From contig NZ_FQZY01000048.1 in assembly GCF_900142165.1 (NCBI RefSeq), positions 1 to 32,946 of the forward strand: a stretch of DNA of 32,946 nucleotides, written 5' to 3'. The position numbers were made by a program, and so were the translations under genes. Of this stretch, positions 8,451 through 16,659 are shown piece after piece (positions within the stretch are counted from its first letter, which is position 1; each line of letters starts with the position of its first letter). The notes below the pieces were generated by a model. The model worked only from the letters and a program-made list of their open reading frames with translations, had not been told where the DNA came from and searched no databases. The stretch is from Hespellia stercorisuis DSM 15480. Lineage in GTDB: Bacteria > Bacillota > Clostridia > Lachnospirales > Lachnospiraceae.

Positions 8451-9725
8451 TTATGCACTTTCCGAATCCAGAAGTCCCTTTCGTTCTTCTCCATCGCATT
8501 CATACAGTGGCGAACCCGTTCCTTCTACTACTGCCTTCGTGATCCGACAGCCTTTTATCGTATCATCCGACGGAACTGTATACATCGTATCCATCATGAT
8601 ATTCTCCATAATCGCCCGCAGCCCTCTGGCTCCGGTCTTTCTCGCAAGTGACGTCTCTGCGATTGCCTCGAGTGCCCCCGAATCGAACTGAAGATCAACT
8701 CCATCAAGCTCCAGCAGCTTCTGGTACTGTTTTACAATTGCACTCTTCGGCTCTGTCAGGATGCGCATCAGCGCCTCTTTATCCAGAGTATCCAGCGAGA
8801 CTGTCACCGGTACACGGCCAACCATCTCCGGAATCAATCCGAACTTCACCAGATCCTGTGGCAGAATCGCATGCAATAATGCACCGGTATCCTGTTCATG
8901 CTTCGCCGCAATCTCCGCATTGAATCCTATCGATTTTTTATCCATACGAGTCTCAATAATCTTGTCAATCCCCTCAAAAGCTCCACCGCAGATGAACAGG
9001 ATGTTGGTTGTGTCTATCTGAATCAGCTCCTGATGCGGGTGCTTTCTTCCTCCCTGAGGAGGAACAGATGCAACCGTACCTTCGATGATCTTCAAGAGTG
9101 CCTGCTGTACACCTTCACCGGAAACGTCTCTGGTGATGGATGGATTTTCTGATTTTCTTGTGATTTTATCGATTTCGTCAATATAGATGATTCCATGTTC
9201 CGCACGCTCAATGTCTCCGTCCGCAGCCTGAATAATCTTCAGAAGAATATTCTCCACATCCTCACCGACATATCCGGCCTCCGTGAGTGCCGTCGCGTCT
9301 GCAATTGCAAACGGAACGTTCAGCACTCTGGCCAGCGTCTGTGCCAGCAAGGTCTTGCCGCATCCGGTAGGACCGAGCATCAAAATGTTGCTCTTCTGCA
9401 GATCTACCCCCAGATCCTTCTCGGCCATAATTCTCTTGTAATGGTTGTACACCGCTACCGAAAGAACTTTTTTCGCCTCGTCCTGGCCGATTACATAATC
9501 ATCCAGAAATGCTTTGATTTCCTCCGGCTTCAGAAGATTGATATCCTCAAATGCAGCGGGTTCCTCAAACTCAAATTCCTCCTCGATGATCTCCGCACAC
9601 ACATCCACACACTCGTCGCAGATATATGCACCGTTCGGTCCGGCAATCAGCTTTCTGACCTGTGCCTGGGTCTTATTACAAAAAGAACACCTGATCAAAT
9701 CATCTGTAATTCCTCTACCTGCCAT
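8451..9725 (-). CDS. clpX: ATP-dependent Clp protease ATP-binding subunit ClpX
   Basis: A 424-residue AAA+ unfoldase that feeds substrates to ClpP. The N-terminal zinc-binding domain has Cys13, Cys16, Cys36 and Cys39. The AAA+ core has Walker A GPTGCGKT (118-125), the pore loop GYVGED, Walker [10 protein letters not shown], and the RKHPH loop that contacts substrate. The [13 protein letters not shown] segment is typical; it carries the family's usual IGF-type ClpP-docking region (SIGFNAE). AGAGGTG lies 7 nt before ATG 9725. It follows clpP by 48 nt in the order tig-clpP-clpX-lon, a conserved Firmicutes arrangement. Confidence 0.97.
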   Translation of the reverse strand: MAGRGITDDLIRCSFCNKTQAQVRKLIAGPNGAYICDECVDVCAEIIEEEFEFEEPAAFEDINLLKPEEIKAFLDDYVIGQDEAKKVLSVAVYNHYKRIMAEKDLGVDLQKSNILMLGPTGCGKTLLAQTLARVLNVPFAIADATALTEAGYVGEDVENILLKIIQAADGDIERAEHGIIYIDEIDKITRKSENPSITRDVSGEGVQQALLKIIEGTVASVPPQGGRKHPHQELIQIDTTNILFICGGAFEGIDKIIETRMDKKSIGFNAEIAAKHEQDTGALLHAILPQDLVKFGLIPEMVGRVPVTVSLDTLDKEALMRILTEPKSAIVKQYQKLLELDGVDLQFDSGALEAIAETSLARKTGARGLRAIMENIMMDTMYTVPSDDTIKGCRITKAVVEGTGSPLYECDGEERKGLLDSESA

Positions 9726-9773
9726 ACTTCTACACCTCTTATCCCATCTGTTTGACGGGAACTGCTTCTATAC

Positions 9774-10355
9774 TTAGTGACTGGCGATAACCTCGTCGAT
9801 CAGACCATACGCCTTTGCCTCATCGGCTGTCATATAGTTGTCACGCTCTGTATCCACCTTCACCACTTCTAAATCCTGTCCTGTATTCGCAGCTAAAATT
9901 TCATTCAATTTCTGACGAATACGAAGGATCTGCTCTGCGACGATCTGAATCTCTGTCGCCTGTCCCTGTGCTCCGCCGGAAGGCTGATGAATCATAATCT
10001 CTGCGTTCGGAAGTGCAAAACGCTTGCCCTTTGCACCGCCTGCAAGTAAAAATGCTCCCATGCTTGCCGCCATTCCCATACAGATGGTCGACACGTCACA
10101 CTTGATGTACTGCATGGTATCATAGATTGCCATACCTGCTGTGACAGATCCCCCCGGGCTGTTGATATAAAGGTGAATATCTTTGTCCGGATCCTCTGCC
10201 TCCAGGAAAAGTAACTGTGAAACGATCAGGCTTGCTGACACGTCTGTCACTTCTTCTCCCAAAAATATAATTCTTTCTTTTAATAATCTTGAATAAATAT
10301 CGTAAGAGCGCTCTCCACGACTGGTTTGTTCAATGACATAAGGTACTAAACTCAT
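9774..10355 (-). CDS. clpP: ATP-dependent Clp protease proteolytic subunit ClpP
   Basis: A 193-residue serine peptidase that forms the barrel-shaped chamber used by ClpX and other Clp ATPases. The catalytic triad is Ser98 ([11 protein letters not shown]), His123 (MIHQPSGG) and Asp172 (RDNYMT). Other hallmarks are [18 protein letters not shown] (oxyanion strand) and the [11 protein letters not shown]-terminal region. Length matches the usual 193-207. It sits 14 nt after tig with GGAGGAA before its ATG, so tig and clpP are almost certainly co-transcribed, and ClpP and ClpX are made together. Confidence 0.97.
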   Translation of the reverse strand: MSLVPYVIEQTSRGERSYDIYSRLLKERIIFLGEEVTDVSASLIVSQLLFLEAEDPDKDIHLYINSPGGSVTAGMAIYDTMQYIKCDVSTICMGMAASMGAFLLAGGAKGKRFALPNAEIMIHQPSGGAQGQATEIQIVAEQILRIRQKLNEILAANTGQDLEVVKVDTERDNYMTADEAKAYGLIDEVIASH

Positions 10356-10369
10356 GCGTCATTCCTCCT

Positions 10370-11656
10370 CTACTCTTCGATAGCGGCATCTGTAATCAGT
10401 GTCACTGCATCCTGAACCGCAATGTCTTCTTTCATCTGATCTTTCTCACTGTCTCCCATGAACTCTTTTAATTTATCAACTTCCATCTGATAGCCGTCTG
10501 CCATCTTCTGTAATTCTTCATCAATTCTCTCATCAGAAACTTCGATGTTCTCAGCCTTCGCAACTGCTTCGAGAACAAGTCTTGTCTGGATGCGCTTTAC
10601 TGCCTGTGGCTTCAGCTCTTCCATCATCTTCTCTGCTGTCAGACCTGTGAACTGGAAGTACTGTTCCATCGTCAGCCCCTGCTGCTGCATTCTCTGTGCA
10701 AAATTATCAGCCATCTGTCTTGTCTCTGTGTCGATCATCGGAGCCGGAACGTCCATCTGTGCATTCTCAACCGCTTTGTCTACAGCCTGATCTTCCTTCT
10801 TTGCCTTTGCCTGTTTCTCTTTGCTCTCAGCAAGCTTCTTCGCAACGTCTGCTTTATAATCGTCTAAGGTATCGAACTCAGATACTTCAGATGCGAACTC
10901 GTCATCTAACTCCGGAAGTTCTTTTCCTTTGATGCTGTGTACTGTACATTTGAATACTGCAGCTTTTCCTGCAAGTTCTTCAGCCTGATACTCCTCCGGG
11001 AATGTAACATTCACTTCCATCTCTTTGTCGATCTCAGCACCAACGAGCTGCTCCTCGAATCCTGGAATAAAAGAGCCGGAACCGATGGTCAGTGGGTAAT
11101 TCTCGCCCTTGCCGCCGTCGAACGGAACGCCGTCAACAAATCCTTCGAAGTCAAGAGTCACTTCATCCTTGTCAGCAACGGCTCTGTCTGTCACTTCGAT
11201 GGTTCTTGCATTCTTCTCAAGTTCTTTATTGATCTCTGCATCGATATCCTCTGCAGTTACTTCTGTATCCATTTTATCAACTTTTAACCCTTTATATTCA
11301 CCGAGTGTAACTTCCGGTTTTGTTGCAACTTCAGCAGTGAAGATAAATTCTTTTCCTTTTTCAAGCTGTACAACATCGATCTTCGGCTGTGATGTGATTG
11401 CCAGTTCGCACTCATCATATGCCTTGCCGTATGCTTCCGGAATCATTGCATTCGCCGCTTCATCATAAAATACTTCTGGTCCGTACATCTTCTCGATCAT
11501 CTGGCGTGGTACTTTGCCCTTGCGGAATCCCGCAACGCTGATTTTTCCGCGCTCTTTTAAATATGCTGCCTGAAGTGCTTTCTCTACATCCTCTGCAGGA
11601 ACCTCGATGGTAAGTTTTGCCATGTTATGTTCCATTTTTTCTACTTGTAAACTCAT
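10370..11656 (-). CDS. tig: Trigger factor (ribosome-associated chaperone and prolyl isomerase)
   Basis: A 428-residue chaperone that meets nascent chains at the ribosome exit tunnel. The ribosome-docking signature GFRKGKVP is at residues 43-50, the FKBP-type prolyl isomerase domain at about 150-245 (DEVTLDFEGFVDGVPFDGG), and the helical C-terminal chaperone domain after that. Start context: AAGGAGG upstream of the ATG, with the usual MSLQVEKxExNMAKLT opening. It is first in the tig-clpP-clpX run and has a candidate sigma-A promoter at 11760-11788, giving a leader of about 100 nt that contains a short AAATAC/GTATTT hairpin at 11690-11705. Confidence 0.96.
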   Translation of the reverse strand: MSLQVEKMEHNMAKLTIEVPAEDVEKALQAAYLKERGKISVAGFRKGKVPRQMIEKMYGPEVFYDEAANAMIPEAYGKAYDECELAITSQPKIDVVQLEKGKEFIFTAEVATKPEVTLGEYKGLKVDKMDTEVTAEDIDAEINKELEKNARTIEVTDRAVADKDEVTLDFEGFVDGVPFDGGKGENYPLTIGSGSFIPGFEEQLVGAEIDKEMEVNVTFPEEYQAEELAGKAAVFKCTVHSIKGKELPELDDEFASEVSEFDTLDDYKADVAKKLAESKEKQAKAKKEDQAVDKAVENAQMDVPAPMIDTETRQMADNFAQRMQQQGLTMEQYFQFTGLTAEKMMEELKPQAVKRIQTRLVLEAVAKAENIEVSDERIDEELQKMADGYQMEVDKLKEFMGDSEKDQMKEDIAVQDAVTLITDAAIEE

Positions 11657-11759
11657 TTGATTAAATCCTCCTTGATTATGTTAACCCCCAAATACCTGTG
11701 TATTTTTCGGTTTGTGAACAGTCATATGCGGAACCATCCACATTTACAGTCATTGTATG

Positions 11760-11788
11760 AGTATAACACAAAGGCCGTGAAATATCCA
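11760..11788 (-). promoter_or_regulatory. Candidate promoter of the tig-clpP-clpX operon
   Basis: On the minus strand TGGATA (11788-11783), a 17-nt spacer and TATACT (11765-11760). The -10 matches 5/6, the -35 4/6. The 324-nt gap between tig and the divergent CYTH gene holds this promoter, one for the CYTH gene, and no further gene. Confidence 0.5.
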
Positions 11789-11873
11789 CCCCTTTTTACC
11801 CCAAAACACTAGGATTTTAGAGATTTTTAAGACTTTCCACCTCAGCTTTTCCCCGTGTTTTTGCTCCCTATCC

Positions 11874-11902
11874 TTGATATTGTTATTTTCCGGTGATACT
11901 AT
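11874..11902 (+). promoter_or_regulatory. Candidate promoter of the CYTH-domain gene
   Basis: TTGATA (11874-11879), a 17-nt spacer and TACTAT (11897-11902). It lies about 80 nt before the start codon. A small GCCGG/CCGGC hairpin occurs in the leader near 11922-11935. Confidence 0.45.
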
Positions 11903-11980
11903 ATTTTCAGCAGCTACTGCCGGTTTGCCGGCGGACAACACTTTTTCAGACTGATTCACACGAACAGAAAGGTATATCAT

Positions 11981-12424
11981 ATGGAAATCGAACGCAAATA
12001 TCTGGTAAATGAAATCCCCTTTGACCTCACCCCCTACCTCTGCCGCCATATTGAGCAGGGTTATCTCTCCACGGAGCCTGTGGTCCGCATCCGGCAGGAT
12101 AACGATAACTTCGAGTTGACCTACAAATCCAGGGGGCTCATGGTCCGCGAAGAGTACAATCTTCCGCTCACCAAGGAATCTTACCTGCATCTCCGCACGA
12201 AGATTGACGGAAGGCTCATCACCAAGGACCGCTATGTCATCCCCATGGAAAATGGTCTGAAAATCGAATTTGATGTGTTTCTCGGCGATCTCGCCCCGCT
12301 TCTTCTGGCCGAGGTCGAGTTCCCTGACGAGGACACTGCCAACGCATTCCTCCCGCCCGCATGGTTCGGGGAGGATGTCACCTTTTCCAGCAGATACCAT
12401 AACAGCACGCTCAGCAGAGCATAG
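11981..12424 (+). CDS. CYTH-domain protein (triphosphate tunnel metalloenzyme family)
   Basis: A 147-residue single-domain protein. It opens with the ExExK signature (Glu2, Glu4, Lys6 in MEIERKYLV) and shows the alternating charged strands of the tunnel fold: VRIRQDNDNFELTYK, EEYNLPLTKE, LITKDRYVI, KIEFDVFLG and LLAEVEFPDE. Family members bind triphosphate-containing substrates with divalent metal; known activities include inorganic triphosphatase, thiamine triphosphatase and class IV adenylate cyclase. The substrate cannot be deduced here; short bacterial forms are most often tripolyphosphatases. The ATG is preceded by AAAGG. It is monocistronic, flanked by its own promoter and a strong terminator. 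A minus-strand frame of similar length over this gene is the antisense shadow. Confidence 0.85.
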   Translation: MEIERKYLVNEIPFDLTPYLCRHIEQGYLSTEPVVRIRQDNDNFELTYKSRGLMVREEYNLPLTKESYLHLRTKIDGRLITKDRYVIPMENGLKIEFDVFLGDLAPLLLAEVEFPDEDTANAFLPPAWFGEDVTFSSRYHNSTLSRA

Positions 12425-12473
12425 CGCGAAACCTGACAAAGGAAGTGCTGCCCTAAAACAATCCGTTAGATAT

Positions 12474-12512
12474 AAAACAAGAAAAGCAACAAAATGTTGC
12501 TTTTCTTGTTTT
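12474..12512 (+). terminator. Strong terminator after the CYTH gene
   Basis: A perfect 17-bp stem (12474-12490 / 12496-12512) with a 5-nt loop, A-rich on the left arm and T-rich on the right, so it can work in both directions. Confidence 0.85.
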
Positions 12513-12556
12513 AGTTTCGATTCGTTGCATAATTATCTATTTATGAGGAAAATTGA

Positions 12557-12617
12557 TATAATATCCCTAATTTCACGGAATAGCGGTTTTCAGATTCCGC
12601 TTATAGCCGGATATTAT
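12557..12617 (+). promoter_or_regulatory. Extended -10 promoter overlapped by nested dyad symmetry, upstream of the XRE gene
   Basis: TGATATAAT (12554-12562) is an extended -10 element. The -10 overlaps the left arm of a perfect 9-bp inverted repeat, ATAATATCC (12558-12566) / GGATATTAT (12609-12617). Nested within is a second exact pair, CGGAAT (12576-12581) / ATTCCG (12594-12599). Because the outer left arm lies upstream of the expected transcript start, the outer pair can act only as DNA; it looks like an operator, possibly for the XRE protein itself. Confidence 0.5.
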
Positions 12618-12640
12618 TTTCTCATGAATGGAGGTGCGCA

Positions 12641-13015
12641 ATGTCTAATTTACAATTGTCTAAGAATCTGCTTACACTGCGGAAACTGAATCATATGACG
12701 CAGGATGAACTCGGCGAGATACTCAGCATTTCCAGGCAGGCCTACTCCAACTACGAAACCGGCAAGCGCACACCAGATCTCGACACACTGATGACCCTCG
12801 CCCAGCTTTACCACATTTCACTGGACGAACTGGTCACACAGCCCGTTGGCCGCCGTATTGCGGAAGGAACTGTTCCGTATCGTCTCGCCATGGATATCGT
12901 GTCCGCTGACACGCTCTATCTAACCGCCGACGAAACCGAACTTCTCACAAATTACCGCGCCTCCTCCGATGAACAGCGCGCTCTGGTCTCCGGTTTCCTA
13001 AAGCCCCTCGCCTAA
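12641..13015 (+). CDS. XRE-family helix-turn-helix transcriptional regulator
   Basis: A 124-residue DNA-binding protein. Residues about 7-62 form the five-helix XRE/Cro domain: NLLTLRKLNHMTQDELGEIL, SISRQAYSNYETGKRTPDLD as the recognition helix region, then LAQLYHISLDELV. The remaining 55 residues are helical with no recognised sensor domain. The start is fixed by GGAGGT 6 nt before ATG 12641. An extended -10 promoter with nested dyads precedes it, which suggests autoregulation. Its last 18 nt overlap the 3' end of lysC on the opposite strand, so transcription of the two converges. Targets are unknown. Confidence 0.88.
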   Translation: MSNLQLSKNLLTLRKLNHMTQDELGEILSISRQAYSNYETGKRTPDLDTLMTLAQLYHISLDELVTQPVGRRIAEGTVPYRLAMDIVSADTLYLTADETELLTNYRASSDEQRALVSGFLKPLA

Positions 13016-14212
13016 GCCAAATCCATCGTGCACGGCTACCATTGCGCGATCCATATCAATTTCATCCACCAGTACCGTGATTCGGATTTCCGAAGTAGAT
13101 ATCATATTAATATTGACCCCGGCGTTGAACAGTGCCTCGAACATCTTTGCCGCAACTCCCGGATTACTCATCATTCCGGCTCCTACTACAGAGAGCTTTG
13201 CCACATCGTCTTTATGTTTGATCTCCCTGATGGTCAGCGCATCTTTATTTTTTTCCAGAACAGCGATTGCTTCTTTCACATCATCCTCCGCAACCGTAAA
13301 TGAAATATCTTTTGTTCCGTCTCTTCCGACTGACTGCAGGATAATATCCACATTGATGTTATTCTTCGCCAGCGTATTAAAGATTCTGAATGCGACACCC
13401 GGTCTGTCTTCCACTCCGATTGCCGATATTCTTGCTGTATTCCTGTCTGCAGCCACTCCGCTCACAAGCAATTTTTCCATTTTCACTACCTCCTTGACTA
13501 ACGTTCCCTCTTCCCGATTCAGGCTGGAACGCACAATCAGTTGTACCCCGTATTTTTTTGCCATCTCCACAGAACGATTATGAAGAACCCGCGCTCCGAG
13601 TGAAGCCAGCTCCAGCATCTCATCGTAGCTGATCTCCTGGATTTTTCTTGCGTTTGGCACCACTCTCGGATCTGCCGTATACACGCCCTCTACATCCGTA
13701 TAGATTTCACAGGAATCTGCATGGAGTGCTGCGGCGATCGCAACTGCTGTCGTGTCCGACCCGCCGCGCCCCAGCGTTGTATAATCCTCATACTTGTTGA
13801 CACCCTGAAATCCGGTTACCACCACAATTTTTTTTGCGTCCAGCTCATGCTGAATGCGCTCGGAATCAATCCGCTTGAATCGTGCATTGCCATAGCGCGA
13901 TGTGGAATGCATCTGCACTTGAAATGCATTCAGTGAAACCGCGGGAACTCCCAGCGCGTTCAGTGCCATCGCCATCAGTGAAACAGATATCTGCTCCCCC
14001 GTTGTCAGCAGCATATCCAGTTCTCTTTTGGTCGCCTCCGGGTTGATTTCTTTTGCCTTGGCGATCAGATCATCCGTCGTATCTCCCATGGCAGAGAGTA
14101 CCACGATGACCTCATTTCCTTTTTTGTATTCTTCCACGCAGCGATTGGCAACGTTGAATATACGCTCCTTATCTGCAACGGAGCTGCCTCCGAATTTTTT
14201 TACAATCAGCAT
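12998..14212 (-). CDS. lysC: Aspartate kinase, probably two-subunit type
   Basis: A 404-residue enzyme that phosphorylates aspartate, the first step toward lysine, threonine, methionine and diaminopimelate. It has the N-terminal kinase domain (VKKFGGSSVAD at 4-14, TTGEQISV, GRGGSDTTAVA, then EIYTDVEGVYTADPR) and two C-terminal ACT domains (ISAIGVEDRPGVAFRIFNTL and LSVVGAGMMSNPGVAAKMFEAL) that sense end products. Length matches monofunctional Bacillus-type kinases. Inside the gene, AAGGAGGT followed 7 nt later by ATG at codon 245 would yield the ACT-only beta subunit of 160 residues, as in B. subtilis aspartokinase II. It follows hom by 12 nt, so the two share a transcript. Confidence 0.95.
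   Translation of the reverse strand: MLIVKKFGGSSVADKERIFNVANRCVEEYKKGNEVIVVLSAMGDTTDDLIAKAKEINPEATKRELDMLLTTGEQISVSLMAMALNALGVPAVSLNAFQVQMHSTSRYGNARFKRIDSERIQHELDAKKIVVVTGFQGVNKYEDYTTLGRGGSDTTAVAIAAALHADSCEIYTDVEGVYTADPRVVPNARKIQEISYDEMLELASLGARVLHNRSVEMAKKYGVQLIVRSSLNREEGTLVKEVVKMEKLLVSGVAADRNTARISAIGVEDRPGVAFRIFNTLAKNNINVDIILQSVGRDGTKDISFTVAEDDVKEAIAVLEKNKDALTIREIKHKDDVAKLSVVGAGMMSNPGVAAKMFEALFNAGVNINMISTSEIRITVLVDEIDMDRAMVAVHDGFGLGEGL
13478..13495 (-). promoter_or_regulatory. Internal ribosome binding site and start codon within lysC
   Basis: On the minus strand AAGGAGGT (13495-13488) is followed after 7 nt by ATG (13480-13478), in frame with lysC at codon 245 (sequence MEKLLVSGVAAD). The predicted product is the 160-residue tandem-ACT regulatory part. 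The motif is stronger than the lysC ribosome binding site itself. Confidence 0.7.
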
Positions 14213-14224
14213 AATCCTCTACCT

Positions 14225-15442
14225 CTATTCCTCAATTCGAATCATGTGTTTGATGCCCGGAAATTCCTCTGCATTCTTCTCATAAGCACGTTCTGTCATT
14301 ATCTCCGTCGTGAATCCGAACTCGTCCTCCAGTCCTTCTACCGTCACGATCTTTACCGGTCCAAACTCACTTTCCAGATGTGCCCTGAGCGCCTCCGGGT
14401 TTCCTCCAATCCGAACAAAATAGCGTTTTTCCGTATCTTTGATTGGAAGGAGCTCCAGCTTATCGCTCTTCCACATTGTCATGATATTGCGATGCAGATG
14501 CTTCGCCTCGTCCACCACATCAGCCACAACGGCACTGGCGGTCGGAAGTTTTCCCGCTCCGCTTCCGTAGAACATCGCATCTCCCAACACGTTGCCGTGT
14601 ACGAAGATTGCGTTGAACACTCCGTTGACATTGTAAAGCGGATGGTCTTTGCTCAGAAGATACGGTGCAACAATAGCGTGCAGATGATCTCCGTGACGCT
14701 TGCTGGATGCCAGTAGTTTGATGGTCATGCCCATCTCTTTGGCATACATCATGTCCTCCGTGGTGATCTTTGTGATTCCCTCTGTGTAGATATCCTCAAA
14801 ATCCACCTGCTGCCCCGAGATCAGGGATGAGAGGATTGCAATTTTGCGGCAGGCATCATAGCCCTCCACATCGGCTTCCGGATTGCGCTCTGCATATCCA
14901 TTATCCTGTGCCTCCTTCAGCACCTCATCATAATCTGCTCCCTCATAGAACATCTTTGTCATCATGTAATTTGTGGTGCCGTTGAGGATACCGGTGATCT
15001 CTTCGATCTCGTCTGCCGTCATGGAGGAATTCAGCGGCCGGATAATCGGGATTCCGCCCCCCACACTCGCCTCAAAAAGGAAGTTGATGTTCTGTTCTCT
15101 CGCGATGGATAACAGTTCTGCTCCATGCTTGGCAACCAGCGCCTTGTTCGAGGTCGCCACACTTTTCCCTGCCTGCAGAGAACGTTTTACAAATGTGTAG
15201 GCCGGTTCGATGCCGCCCATAACCTCCACAACGATCTGAATGTCTTTGTCGTTTACGATCGTCTCAAAATCGTGTACTACCTTCTCCTGAATCGGATCCC
15301 CCGGGAAATCCCTCAGATCCAGAATGTATTTGACATTGAGTTCATCGCCGATTCTCTGGTTGATTCTGGCTCCGTTTGTATTGATTACTTCCACGACTCC
15401 GGATCCAACCGTCCCGTAGCCAAGCACTGCTATATTTATCAT
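14225..15442 (-). CDS. hom: Homoserine dehydrogenase
   Basis: A 405-residue NAD(P)-dependent enzyme that reduces aspartate semialdehyde to homoserine. The Rossmann motif GYGTVGSGVVEVI starts at residue 8; the catalytic domain shows TSNKALVAKHG, FEASVGGGIPIIRPL, the ITGILNGTTNYMMTKM signature and NPEADVEGYDACRKI. A C-terminal ACT-like region (YFVRIGGNPEALRAHLE) suggests threonine feedback. AAAGGAG precedes the ATG. It lies 31 nt after prfB and 12 nt before lysC, so prfB-hom-lysC may be one transcript. No thrB (GHMP homoserine kinase) is nearby, but thrH is 4 kb away. Confidence 0.95.
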   Translation of the reverse strand: MINIAVLGYGTVGSGVVEVINTNGARINQRIGDELNVKYILDLRDFPGDPIQEKVVHDFETIVNDKDIQIVVEVMGGIEPAYTFVKRSLQAGKSVATSNKALVAKHGAELLSIAREQNINFLFEASVGGGIPIIRPLNSSMTADEIEEITGILNGTTNYMMTKMFYEGADYDEVLKEAQDNGYAERNPEADVEGYDACRKIAILSSLISGQQVDFEDIYTEGITKITTEDMMYAKEMGMTIKLLASSKRHGDHLHAIVAPYLLSKDHPLYNVNGVFNAIFVHGNVLGDAMFYGSGAGKLPTASAVVADVVDEAKHLHRNIMTMWKSDKLELLPIKDTEKRYFVRIGGNPEALRAHLESEFGPVKIVTVEGLEDEFGFTTEIMTERAYEKNAEEFPGIKHMIRIEE

Positions 15443-15473
15443 CTTCTTACTCCTTTATCTTTGTTTCTGAACT

Positions 15474-16572
15474 TTACCGCCACTTGAGATATGCATTGAT
15501 AAATGGATCAATATTTCCATCCATCACACTGCTGACATTGCTGCTCTCTTCATTCGTCCTGTGATCCTTGACCATCGTATATGGCTGCATGACATAGGAA
15601 CGAATCTGGTTTCCAAAATTAATATCCTTGACTTCTCCACGGATTCCCGCCATGTTCTCCGCCTGCTCCTGCTGCCTTAGTAAAAACAGCTTTGCCTTCA
15701 GCATCTGCATGGCCTTCTCTTTATTCATGTGCTGGGAGCGCTCATTCTGACACTGCACCACAATTCCTGTCGGAAGATGCGTGATCCGGATCGCGGAGGA
15801 AGTCTTGTTGATGTGCTGTCCGCCCGCTCCGCTGGAGCGGTAGGTATCGATTCGGATATCCTCGTCATTGACCTCGATGTCGATGTCCTCCTCAATATCC
15901 GGAATCACATCACATGATGCAAAAGACGTCTGTCTCTTGCCTGCCGAATTGAACGGTGAGATCCGCACCAGGCGGTGCACCCCCTTCTCGGACTGCAGAT
16001 ACCCATATGCATTTTCCCCATTCACCTCAAAGGTGATCCCCTTGATTCCGGTGATATCGCCGTCCAGATAGTCCAGGACTTCCATCGAAAATCCCTTCTT
16101 TTCCGCCCAGCGGGTATACATACGGTACAGAATGTTCGTCCAGTCACAGGACTCTGTCCCGCCTGCTCCGGCGTGCAGGGTCACGATTGCATTGTACCTG
16201 TCATAAGGACCTGACAGCAGCGTCTGAATCCGCAGCTCCTCGAACTCTTCCTCAAAAACGTCCAGCTCTTTTGACAGTTCTGCCGCACTCGACTCATCCT
16301 CTTCCTCGCTGCTCATCTGTATCAGTAATTCCATGTCTTCATAATCCGTCAGCAGCTGCTGTGCCTGCTTGACTGAGTCCTGCAGTCCCCGGAGACGGAT
16401 CATCGTCTTCTGCGATTTTTCCGGATCATCCCAGAACTTCGGCTCTTCGATCAGCCTCTCTAATTCCTCAATCCGCTTTTCCTTGCCTGCAAGGTCAAAG
16501 TGAATCCCTCAAATCTTTCAGTGGCTCCTCATACGCTGCCAGTCTCGCTTTTAATTCATCCAATAAAACCAC
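15474..16572 (-). CDS. prfB: Peptide chain release factor 2, expressed by programmed +1 frameshift
   Basis: RF2 recognises UGA and UAA and triggers peptide release. The gene is in two frames: 25 codons from GTG 16572 (preceded by AGAGGTG) to CTT at 16500-16498, followed by an in-frame TGA (16497-16495); after skipping one base the frame continues DLAGKEKRIEELE to the TAA at 15474. The joined protein is 365 residues. With this numbering the codon-reading SPF motif is at 205-207 and the catalytic GGQ at 250-252, as in E. coli RF2. RF2 levels set the shift: scarcity of RF2 makes the ribosome pause on TGA and slip. A terminator separates it from secA upstream; hom follows by 31 nt. Confidence 0.96.
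16495..16510 (-). other. prfB +1 programmed frameshift site
   Basis: On the minus strand an internal Shine-Dalgarno-like GAGGGA (16510-16505) is followed by TTCA, then CTT TGA C, the standard slippery core. The spacing from the internal motif to CTT is 4 nt, slightly longer than the common AGGGGGT-ATC-TTTGAC arrangement. Confidence 0.93.
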
Positions 16573-16622
16573 TTAATCACCTCTTTCTATTATATATTTA
16601 TTGCCAATTCTTTATCTCAAGA

Positions 16623-16648
16623 AAGGCGTGGCATCTCTGTCACGCCTT
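16623..16648 (-). terminator. Hairpin after secA
   Basis: AAGGCGTG (16623-16630) and CACGCCTT (16641-16648) form a perfect 8-bp stem just past the secA stop; the minus strand continues TCTTGAG, a weak T-tract. It separates secA from prfB. Confidence 0.6.
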
Positions 16649-16659
16649 CATATTCCCGC

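Noticed and set aside
11750-12439. 229-codon minus-strand frame over the CYTH gene
   Set aside because: It is antisense to a gene with clear CYTH motifs and a proper ribosome binding site, and its peptide shows no known domain.
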